Assembly (NCBI GenBank): GCA_937907055.1 | Contig: CALCTW010000019.1 | Coordinates: 1 to 6,906, forward strand | DNA from: an uncultured Clostridia bacterium | GTDB taxonomy: Bacteria > Bacillota > Clostridia > Christensenellales > Aristaeellaceae | DNA: 6,906 nt | Reading direction: 5' to 3' | In this document: one piece after another, positions 1 to 4,725 of the stretch | How the letters are laid out: every line of letters starts with the position of its first letter | Position numbering within the stretch: the first letter of the stretch is position 1 | The notes under the pieces: model-generated | What the model saw: only the letters and a program-made list of their open reading frames with translations | What the model was told of the DNA's origin: nothing | Databases searched by the model: none | Translations under genes and position numbers: made by a program

Positions 1-386
1 ACGGCAAGATCATCAACATCTGCTCCATGATGAGCGAGCTGGGCCGCGAGACCGTTTCCGCCTATGCGGCGGCAAAGGGCGGCCTCAAGATGCTCACCCG
101 CAACATCTGCAGCGAGTATGGCGAGAAGAACATCCAGTGCAACGGCATCGGGCCGGGCTATATCGCCACGCCCCAGACCGCGCCCCTGCGTGAGCGTCAG
201 GCGGACGGCAGCCGTCATCCCTTCGATCAGTTCATCGTCAGCAAGACCCCCGCGGCCCGCTGGGGCACCCCGGAGGATCTGCAGGGTCCCGCCGTGTTCC
301 TGGCCAGCGATGCCAGCAACTTTGTCAACGGCCATGTGCTGTATGTGGACGGCGGCATCCTTGCCTATATCGGAAAGCAGCCCTGA
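1..386 (+). CDS. Gluconate 5-dehydrogenase-like SDR oxidoreductase, C-terminal part (5' end outside window)
   Basis: This is the last 128 residues of a short-chain dehydrogenase/reductase; the reading frame is already open at position 3, so the N-terminal Rossmann half with its NAD(P)-binding glycines lies to the left. The catalytic triad residues are visible: Ser at 24-26 (in ICSMM), Tyr at 63-65 and Lys at 75-77 (YAAAK), with the usual 13-residue Ser-Tyr spacing. The motif GPGYIATP and the end VDGGILAYIGKQP match, from memory, Clostridia proteins annotated as gluconate 5-dehydrogenase (IdnO/Gno type), which interconvert gluconate and 5-ketogluconate in the cytoplasm. The related KduD (2-dehydro-3-deoxygluconate 5-dehydrogenase) is the main alternative. 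SDR family membership is certain; substrate is inferred. The gene ends with TGA and is followed 20 bases later by an intrinsic terminator, so it is the last gene of its operon. Confidence 0.92.
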   Translation, partial: GKIINICSMMSELGRETVSAYAAAKGGLKMLTRNICSEYGEKNIQCNGIGPGYIATPQTAPLRERQADGSRHPFDQFIVSKTPAARWGTPEDLQGPAVFLASDASNFVNGHVLYVDGGILAYIGKQP

Positions 387-405
387 GACCGAACACGTGT
401 TTTCT

Positions 406-438
406 CTCCCGTCCTTTCCGGACGGGAGTTTTCTTTTT
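406..438 (+). terminator. Intrinsic terminator of the SDR gene
   Basis: A perfect 9-bp stem CTCCCGTCC (406-414) pairs with GGACGGGAG (420-428) around a 5-base loop, followed at once by TTTTCTTTTT (429-438). It lies 20 bases after the dehydrogenase stop codon and ends that transcription unit, so the cysteine desulfidase gene downstream should have its own promoter. Confidence 0.92.
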
Positions 439-460
439 CGGCTTTTCTCCGGCTTTTTCT

Positions 461-490
461 CCGGCTGCGCAAGGATAATCCGGCAGCCGG
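461..490 (+). promoter_or_regulatory. Inverted repeat upstream of the cysteine desulfidase gene
   Basis: CCGGCTGC (461-468) is a perfect 8-bp inverted repeat with GCAGCCGG (483-490). The 14-base loop has a small inner dyad GGA-TAA-TCC. The loop also contains GATAAT (474-479), a possible -10 hexamer, but no convincing -35 sits 16-18 bases upstream. There is no T-run after it, so it is not a terminator. It may be an operator overlapping the promoter or a leader hairpin. The role is inferred; only the symmetry is seen. Confidence 0.4.
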
Positions 491-507
491 GTCGAAATAA
501 CAGATCA

Positions 508-526
508 GCGCATGATGATCGTGTGC
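508..526 (+). promoter_or_regulatory. Imperfect palindrome, possible operator before the cysteine desulfidase gene
   Basis: GCGCATGAT-G-ATCGTGTGC is a 19-base dyad centred on 517 in which 7 of 9 pairs match and the two mismatches are G/T. It ends 29 bases before the start codon. Size and odd-base symmetry suit a dimeric regulator site, but it could be chance. No known operator is recognised. Confidence 0.3.
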
Positions 527-555
527 GACCAATTCAGGATAAAAGAGGCATATCA

Positions 556-1833
556 ATGATGGATCTTCTGACTTATGTAAAATATACACAGATCCTCCGG
601 GATGAACTGATCCCCGCCACCGGCTGCACGGAGCCGATTGCGCTCGCCTGGGCAGCCGCGATGGGAAGAAAAATGCTCCCCGCGGAGCCGGAGAGCATCC
701 TTTGCTGGGCCAGCGCCAGCATCATCAAGAATGTAAAGAGCGTTGTGGTCCCCAATACCGACGGCCTGAAGGGCATCGAAGCGGCTGTGGCTGCCGGTGT
801 CACGGTTGGCGCGGCAGATAAGGAGCTGGAGGTGCTCAGCGCTGTGCCGGAGGACGCGCACGCGCGGATCCTCAGCTTCATGGATCGCTGTCCCATCACG
901 GTCAAATTGTCCGCCAGCGCGGAAAGCTTTGATATCCTGCTGGAGATGAAGGCCGGGGAGCATTCCTCCCGCGTGCGCATCGCCGGTCATCATACCAATG
1001 TCGTTCTGCTGGAGCAGGACGGCAAGCTTTTGAAAGAGAATCAGACCACCCTCGAATCCGTCCAGCAGGGCAGTGACGACCCCTTCATGACCATCAAGGG
1101 GATCTATGAATACGCGAAGAGCTGCCGCATGGAGGATGTGGAAGAGACCATCCAGCGTCAGATCGACTGCAATGTGGCCCTCGCCAACGCCGGCATGAGC
1201 GGTGAATGGGGCGCGCAGATCGGAAGGATGATCCTTGAAAAGGGCGGCACCGAGAACACGCTGGCCAAGGCCCGCGCCTACGCGGCTGCCGGTTCCGACG
1301 CGCGCATGAGCGGCTGTGAAATGCCCGCGGTCATCAATTCCGGCTCCGGCAATCAGGGGCTGACCATCACGCTGCCCGTCGTTACCTATGCGGAGGCCAT
1401 GTATACGCCCCGGGAACTGCTCATCCGTGCCCTCGTTTTTGCCAATCTTTCCTCCATCCGCATCAAGAAGGAGATCGGCTGCCTCTCCGCCTATTGCGGA
1501 GCGGTATGCGCGGGCTGCGCCGCGGGCGCCGGTATCGGTTTCCTGCGCGGCGATCCGTGTGATGTGCTGGAGCGCGCCATTGTCAACGGTCTGGCCATCC
1601 TGAGCGGCACCATCTGCGACGGCGCCAAGCCCTCCTGCGCGGCCAAGATCGCCATGAGCGTGGAGGCGGGTGTCATGGCGCTGGAGATGGCCGAACGCGG
1701 CAATGACTTCCACGGCGGAGACGGCATTGTGAAAAACAATACAGAAGAGACCATCCATGAGGTGGGCACGCTGTGCCGCGAGGGCATGAGCGTGACCAAT
1801 GATGTGGTTCTGAATATCATGCTGGGAAAGTAA
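556..1833 (+). CDS. cyuA: L-cysteine desulfidase family protein (CyuA/YhaM, UPF0597; serine dehydratase alpha-like)
   Basis: The 425-residue product is a full-length member of the UPF0597/CyuA family. Characterised members use a [4Fe-4S] cluster, not PLP, to split L-cysteine into pyruvate, ammonia and sulfide in the cytoplasm. Visible marks are the N-terminal GCTEP motif (Cys24), the SGSGNQG loop (262-268) and three cysteines in the family's cluster positions: Cys309 (EIGC), Cys354 (TICDGAK) and Cys361 (KPSC), the last pair seven residues apart. The C-terminal half is the serine-dehydratase-alpha fold. Two ATGs in frame (556, 559) follow AGAGG (544-548) by 7 and 10 bases; 556 was chosen, and the difference is one residue. 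The frame stays open far upstream, but that stretch crosses the dehydrogenase gene and its terminator and is not coding. The gene is monocistronic, between two terminators. Desulfidase activity is inferred from family; an L-serine or other C-S substrate is possible. Confidence 0.9.
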   Translation: MMDLLTYVKYTQILRDELIPATGCTEPIALAWAAAMGRKMLPAEPESILCWASASIIKNVKSVVVPNTDGLKGIEAAVAAGVTVGAADKELEVLSAVPEDAHARILSFMDRCPITVKLSASAESFDILLEMKAGEHSSRVRIAGHHTNVVLLEQDGKLLKENQTTLESVQQGSDDPFMTIKGIYEYAKSCRMEDVEETIQRQIDCNVALANAGMSGEWGAQIGRMILEKGGTENTLAKARAYAAAGSDARMSGCEMPAVINSGSGNQGLTITLPVVTYAEAMYTPRELLIRALVFANLSSIRIKKEIGCLSAYCGAVCAGCAAGAGIGFLRGDPCDVLERAIVNGLAILSGTICDGAKPSCAAKIAMSVEAGVMALEMAERGNDFHGGDGIVKNNTEETIHEVGTLCREGMSVTNDVVLNIMLGK

Positions 1834-1860
1834 ACCCGGCGCGAGCACAAATATGATCAA

Positions 1861-1909
1861 AAACTCCTTTTCCGGTGTGTTTTCCGGAAAAGGAGTTTCT
1901 TTATTATTT
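1861..1909. terminator. Bidirectional terminator between convergent genes
   Basis: A 15-bp stem AAACTCCTTTTCCGG (1861-1875) pairs perfectly with CCGGAAAAGGAGTTT (1884-1898) around an 8-base loop. On the + strand CTTTATTATTT follows. On the - strand the stem runs into TTTTTGATCATATTTG. It therefore can end both the cysteine desulfidase transcript (+) and the exported-protein transcript (-). It is a near copy of the terminator at 3172-3203. Confidence 0.88.
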
Positions 1910-1958
1910 AATATTGATCTTTATTGAAATTCTATTTTTATTTCTGATTCAACCGTGA

Positions 1959-2981
1959 TCAGATTTCATTTTCGACCGGAACAACGACGCCCGCGTCAAA
2001 GGAGATATCCGCGTTTTCGGAGGAAACGCTCACGGTATCCGCGGTGCTCTCAGAAGAAACGCTCATGTTCTCATCCACGGCGACATTGCTGGCGTTGTCC
2101 GCTTCGGCATTGACGTTTTCCTCGGCGGCATTGTTCGCGGCGTTGTTGCCGCGCACGGCTTCACCGGCCTTGCCGACACCCTTCAGGGCAGCGGTCTTGG
2201 CCGCGGAAACAGCGGCGTCCTCCAGCACGATATCCACCGCGCTGCGGTTATCCTTGCTGTTCGTCAGGTCCATCGTGATCTGGGTGGCGGTACCGGTCAC
2301 ATAGTTGGCAGCGGTATTGGTAACAGCGGACACATCCATGCCCTTGCACACACCGCCGGTCAGAGCGCTGACACCGGCAGCGATCATTTCCTTACCGGCA
2401 GTCTCGCCGTCCTTATAACCAACAGCCCATTCGGTGCCGCTCTTGGCGAGCTGCGCGCCGGCAACAACGTAGGAGGGAACACCGCAGGCGGTAGAGGCGA
2501 TGATCGCCACATCCGTCAGCAGGCCGTTATCGGCCTCTTTGTAGCCATCCTTCATGGTATCAACAAACTGGCTGGAGTAGGAGTAGTCCTTCTTACCGGT
2601 GCGGATCCATTCTTCAGTCTCGTACACCGCGGCACCCACAGTACCAAGCGCGCCGGTAACCATCTTACCGGTACCTTCGGCCAGATCAACGAAGTCGGTG
2701 CCGATCTTCTTGCCGTTCTTGAGGATATCGCCCGCGTTGTCCTTCATCTTATCGATGGAGTTGTTCATATCCTGATAGCATTCATCAGTCGGGGTATCGG
2801 TGAATGCGTCCAAAGCCGCGCCCTTGATGGCGTTACCGGCTGTCTTTACGGCGTGCACCGCGGTCTTGGCCACACTGGCGATGGTGTCAAAGATGGAACC
2901 GGCACTCGCGGTACCGATCACGGAGAAGCAACCGACGGCCAGCACGACCGCGATCATAAGGGAAGCAATCAGTTTTTTCAT
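1959..2981 (-). CDS. Exported protein of unknown function, tandem paralogue 1
   Basis: The 340-residue product is not recognised. It opens with a signal peptide: basic MKK, a hydrophobic core and TASA|GS, giving predicted cleavage after Ala27. GC at 17-18 also loosely fits a lipobox, so a lipoprotein is a weaker option. The mature part is rich in Ala, Gly, Lys and Asp with alternating helical stretches, no further clear membrane segment and Cys at 68, 166 and 212. Fixed blocks shared with its neighbour are LDAFTDTP, NGKKIGTDFVDL, YETEEWIRTGKKDYS, TACGVPSY, GGVCKGMD and DIVLEDAAVSAAK. From about residue 283 the tail is low complexity (Asn, Ala, Ser, Glu, Val) and ends VPVENEI. An upstream ATG lies at 2985-2987, but AAAGGA (2990-2995) is only two bases from it and eight from the chosen one. 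It is transcribed alone, ending at the 1861-1898 hairpin. Secretion is well supported; function is unknown. Confidence 0.85.
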   Translation of the reverse strand: MKKLIASLMIAVVLAVGCFSVIGTASAGSIFDTIASVAKTAVHAVKTAGNAIKGAALDAFTDTPTDECYQDMNNSIDKMKDNAGDILKNGKKIGTDFVDLAEGTGKMVTGALGTVGAAVYETEEWIRTGKKDYSYSSQFVDTMKDGYKEADNGLLTDVAIIASTACGVPSYVVAGAQLAKSGTEWAVGYKDGETAGKEMIAAGVSALTGGVCKGMDVSAVTNTAANYVTGTATQITMDLTNSKDNRSAVDIVLEDAAVSAAKTAALKGVGKAGEAVRGNNAANNAAEENVNAEADNASNVAVDENMSVSSESTADTVSVSSENADISFDAGVVVPVENEI

Positions 2982-2989
2982 TTTCATTT

Positions 2990-2995
2990 TCCTTT
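2990..2995 (-). promoter_or_regulatory. Ribosome binding site that favours the second ATG (paralogue 1)
   Basis: The - strand reads GAAAGGAAAATGAAAATG. The AAAGGA core lies only 2 bases before the first ATG but 8 bases before the second, which is the normal spacing. The same arrangement recurs in the neighbouring paralogue, so both proteins probably start MKK and not MKMKK. Confidence 0.6.
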
Positions 2996-3026
2996 CGCGC
3001 CTGAGCGCTTTCTTTCTTTTTTCTTT

Positions 3027-3051
3027 TCAGGAGGTTTCCTCGCCCTCCTGA
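3027..3051 (-). promoter_or_regulatory. 5'-end leader hairpin of exported-protein paralogue 1
   Basis: On the - strand TCAGGAGG pairs with CCTCCTGA (8 bp, 9-base loop). It starts within a few bases of the predicted transcription start, so the mRNA would begin with a stem-loop, and an A/G-rich single-stranded leader follows to the start codon. No T-run follows, so it is not a terminator. It is conserved in the second cassette (4384-4408). Possible roles are mRNA protection, as with known 5'-terminal stem-loops, or translation control. Confidence 0.55.
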
Positions 3052-3059
3052 CAGTACCT

Positions 3060-3088
3060 ATTGTAGAGGATCGGGGAGGGGAAATGAA
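3060..3088 (-). promoter_or_regulatory. Promoter of exported-protein paralogue 1
   Basis: A -10 box TACAAT is read on the - strand at 3065-3060. TTCATT (3088-3083) sits 17 bases upstream in the -35 position; it is weak but identical in position and sequence in the second cassette. The start would fall near 3053, giving a leader of about 70 bases. A shared A-rich stretch lies further upstream at 3147-3125. Confidence 0.6.
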
Positions 3089-3164
3089 TATCCGTTCATG
3101 ATTGCTTTCATACAATGACGGTTTATTCTGTTTTCGTTTTTGTTTAATAATGATCGATCTCCAT

Positions 3165-3216
3165 AAAGAAACTCCTTTTCCGGCGTTGCTTCCGGAAAAG
3201 GAGCTTTATTATTATT
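3165..3216. terminator. Bidirectional terminator after exported-protein paralogue 2
   Basis: CTCCTTTTCCGG (3172-3183) pairs perfectly with CCGGAAAAGGAG (3192-3203) around an 8-base loop. On the - strand TTTCTTTATGG follows, ending the transcript of the gene at 3263-4339. On the + strand CTTTATTATTATT follows, but no + strand gene leads into it. The stem is the same as the one at 1861-1898. Confidence 0.85.
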
Positions 3217-3262
3217 TGTTATTGTTCTTTAGCAAGATCTTATCGTTATTTCTGATCCGTGA

Positions 3263-4339
3263 TCAGGCCTCGTTTTCGACCGGAACATTCACACCGGAAT
3301 CGATCGAGACATTATTGTCGGCGGCGGCATTCGCGGAACCGGCGTTGTTGCCGGCAGCGGCATTCGCGTTCGCGGAGGCGTTATCAACGGCAACGTTGCT
3401 CGCGTTATCCGCGCCGGGATCGGCATTCTGAGCGTTATTCTGAGCGTTATTCTGAGCGGCGTTCTGCCCGGCATTCTGATTGGCGTTCTGATCAGCGGCG
3501 TTGTTACCGCGTACAGCTTCACCGGCCTTGCCGACTCCCTTCAGTGCGGCGATCTTGGCGGCGGAGACAGCGGCGTCTTCCAGCACGATATCCAGCGTGC
3601 TGCGGTCATCCTTGCTGTTATTCATATCCAGTGTGATCTGGGTGGCGGTGCCGGTCACGAATTTGACAGCGGCGTCAGTAAAACCCTGCAGATCCATGCC
3701 CTTGCACACACCGCCGGTGATGGCGCTGACACCGGAGGTGATCATTTCTCTGCCGGCAGTCGACATGTCTTTATAACCGGCAGCCCACTCGACGCCGCTC
3801 TTGGCAAACTGACCGATGCCGACCGCGTAGGAGGGCACACCGCAGGCAGTCGTCGCGATGATCGCGAGATCGGTAAAGATGCCGTTATCGGCTTTCTTGT
3901 AACCGGCCTTCATGGTGTCAACAAACGCGCCTGACAGGGAGTAGTCCTTTTTGCCGGTGCGGATCCATTCTTCGGTCTCATAAAGCGCTGTGCCCATGGC
4001 ACCCATAGCGCCCACCATGACATCCTTGGAACCTTCGAGCAGATCAACGAAGTCGGTACCGATCTTTTTACCGTTTTCGAGGATATCGCACGCGTTCTCC
4101 TTTACTTTATCAAAGGAGTTTCTCGCGTCTTTGTAGCATTCATCAGAAGGGGTATCGGTGAAGGCATCCAGAACCACGCCCTTGATGCCGTTTCCGGCCG
4201 TTTTTACAAGATGTACCGCGGATTTGGCGATGCTGCCGATGGTATCAAAGATAGAACCGGCACAGGCAGTACTGAGAACCGAGAAGCAACCTACGGTCAA
4301 TATAACCATGACCATCAATGTAGCGAATAACTTTTTCAT
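3263..4339 (-). CDS. Exported protein of unknown function, tandem paralogue 2 with Gln/Asn repeat tail
   Basis: This 358-residue protein matches paralogue 1 at about 207 of 282 N-terminal positions (hand count) without a gap. It has the same signal peptide layout (core, then TACA|GS, predicted cleavage after Ala27) and the same GC at 17-18. It keeps Cys 68, 166 and 212 and adds Cys 26 and Cys 84. Its tail differs from paralogue 1: residues 283-306 form a four-residue repeat of the pattern xxQN, followed by Asn/Ala-rich sequence, the shared ADNASNVAVD block and the shared end VPVENE. AAAGGAG (4347-4353) lies one base from the upstream ATG at 4343-4345 but seven from the chosen ATG at 4337-4339, which decides the start. 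Surface or secreted location is likely. The core suggests a conserved folded domain with a variable flexible C-terminal extension. No known family is recognised, and I propose no function. Confidence 0.85.
   Translation of the reverse strand: MKKLFATLMVMVILTVGCFSVLSTACAGSIFDTIGSIAKSAVHLVKTAGNGIKGVVLDAFTDTPSDECYKDARNSFDKVKENACDILENGKKIGTDFVDLLEGSKDVMVGAMGAMGTALYETEEWIRTGKKDYSLSGAFVDTMKAGYKKADNGIFTDLAIIATTACGVPSYAVGIGQFAKSGVEWAAGYKDMSTAGREMITSGVSAITGGVCKGMDLQGFTDAAVKFVTGTATQITLDMNNSKDDRSTLDIVLEDAAVSAAKIAALKGVGKAGEAVRGNNAADQNANQNAGQNAAQNNAQNNAQNADPGADNASNVAVDNASANANAAAGNNAGSANAAADNNVSIDSGVNVPVENEA
3425..3496 (-). repeat. 12-bp in-frame tandem repeat encoding a Gln-Asn tail
   Basis: Six consecutive 12-base units run here, the first two identical (ATTCTGAGCGTT on the + strand) and the rest progressively diverged, each keeping TTCTG. 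On the coding strand each unit gives four residues containing Gln-Asn. Because 12 is a multiple of three, gain or loss of units changes tail length without breaking the frame. The first paralogue has no such repeat. Confidence 0.8.
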
Positions 4340-4346
4340 TTTCATT

Positions 4347-4353
4347 CTCCTTT
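4347..4353 (-). promoter_or_regulatory. Ribosome binding site that favours the second ATG (paralogue 2)
   Basis: The - strand carries AAAGGAG followed after 1 base by ATG and after 7 bases by a second in-frame ATG. The strong site with normal spacing supports the second ATG (4339-4337) as the start. Confidence 0.65.
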
Positions 4354-4383
4354 CACACGGTGACGATTTCTTTCTTTCTCTGT

Positions 4384-4408
4384 TCAGGAGTTTTCCTTGC
4401 CCTCCTGA
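4384..4408 (-). promoter_or_regulatory. 5'-end leader hairpin of exported-protein paralogue 2
   Basis: On the - strand TCAGGAG pairs with CTCCTGA (7 bp, 11-base loop), in the same place relative to the -10 box as in the first cassette. The closing G-C pair of copy 1 is lost here, but the rest of the stem and the GGAA loop core are kept. The downstream arm (CTCCT) is also complementary to the AGGAG of this gene's ribosome binding site. Confidence 0.5.
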
Positions 4409-4416
4409 CAGTGCCT

Positions 4417-4445
4417 ATTGTAGAGGATACAGAACGTGAAATGAA
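4417..4445 (-). promoter_or_regulatory. Promoter of exported-protein paralogue 2
   Basis: TACAAT (4422-4417) with TTCATT 17 bases upstream (4445-4440), read on the - strand, repeats the arrangement of cassette 1 exactly, while the spacer has drifted. Conservation of the boxes over a diverged spacer supports a real promoter. Transcription would start near 4410. Confidence 0.6.
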
Positions 4446-4605
4446 TAACAGTACATGATCTCTTTCATACAATACCTGTATATTCTGTTTTCGTTTTTGT
4501 TTATTATTGCAGTCTATCGGATCATCATCACGGCGCGGCAAAAAGGCAGCGCGTTCGCGCCCGGAGGATACGCGGTCAGAAGCATTTCATCTGAACCGAA
4601 AGGAA

Positions 4606-4635
4606 TTGTTCAAATAACCATGGCGGTTTGTTCAA
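4606..4635 (+). promoter_or_regulatory. Paired TTGTTCAA direct repeats upstream of the -35 box
   Basis: TTGTTCAA occurs at 4606-4613 and again at 4628-4635, 22 bases apart (about two helical turns). The second copy ends 9 bases before the -35 box of the DUF3737 operon. Between them lies a small dyad AACC-ATGGC-GGTT. Position and spacing suit an activator binding on one DNA face. The regulator is unknown. Confidence 0.4.
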
Positions 4636-4644
4636 TGAGCGGGC

Positions 4645-4673
4645 GTGACAGGGAAAATAACTTGTGATAAAAT
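4645..4673 (+). promoter_or_regulatory. Promoter of the DUF3737-patB operon
   Basis: GTGACA (4645-4650, five of six to TTGACA) and TAAAAT (4668-4673, five of six to TATAAT) are separated by 17 bases. The -10 has the extended TGn element (TGA, 4665-4667). Predicted start is near 4680, giving a leader of about 45 bases. This is the best promoter in the window. Confidence 0.75.
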
Positions 4674-4725
4674 ATAAATGTGGAAATGCGGCCTGTTTTT
4701 TTGTCGGGCCATCAAGGAGAGAAAA

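Larger units (their letters stand above)
1861..3149 (-). repeat. Tandem cassette duplication, copy 1
   Basis: This unit of about 1.29 kb (terminator, gene, leader, promoter region) is a diverged copy of 3171-4508. Similarity runs from the terminator stem, through the 3' flank with the shared TTTCTGAT and CGTGATCAG words, the gene, the leader hairpin and the TACAAT -10 box, to an A/T-rich stretch at 3125-3147. The near 50-base length difference is mostly the 18-codon difference in the protein tails. The copies are too diverged to be a recent duplication. Confidence 0.85.
3171..4508 (-). repeat. Tandem cassette duplication, copy 2
   Basis: This unit of about 1.34 kb is the partner of 1861-3149 in the same orientation, with about 20 unrelated bases between the two. 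It repeats the terminator stem, the gene, the SD and double-ATG arrangement, the leader hairpin, the promoter and the upstream A-rich stretch, whose 14-base core TTCTGTTTTCGTTT is identical in both copies. Confidence 0.85.
4346..4725. other. Divergent intergenic region
   Basis: This 380-base gap separates the - strand exported-protein gene from the + strand DUF3737 operon. Its left part (to about 4508) is the leader and promoter of paralogue 2. From 4509 to 4605 nothing is seen beyond unstructured sequence. The right part holds two direct repeats, the operon promoter and the DUF3737 ribosome site. The short open frames here lack ribosome sites and overlap the promoter elements, so no gene is called. 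Confidence 0.6.

Noticed and set aside
64..555. N-terminal extension of the cysteine desulfidase frame back to position 64
   Set aside because: It overlaps the dehydrogenase gene in another frame and crosses a strong terminator. The Arg/Pro/Ser-rich translation looks like a shadow, and the family start with a good ribosome site is at 556.
553..1860. Long - strand open frame of 435 codons
   Set aside because: It is the antisense shadow of the cysteine desulfidase gene. Its His/Asp/Gly-rich translation fits no family and it has no ribosome site. It also begins inside the terminator region.
3102..3431. + strand frame with hydrophobic segments opposite the paralogue 2 tail
   Set aside because: It crosses a bidirectional terminator and is antisense to the real gene, with no ribosome site.
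3425..3496. CRISPR-like repeat array
   Set aside because: The units are 12 bases with no spacers, lie in frame within a gene and encode a low-complexity tail.
1861..4508. Insertion sequence or composite transposon made of the two direct copies
   Set aside because: There is no transposase and there are no terminal inverted repeats. No target-site duplication was seen either. The copies are diverged gene cassettes.
4455..4667. Short + strand frame with a hydrophobic start, like a small membrane protein
   Set aside because: It reads through the conserved promoter region of the - strand gene and runs into the operon promoter. No ribosome site precedes it, and the hydrophobic part comes from the T-rich strand of the A-rich upstream element.
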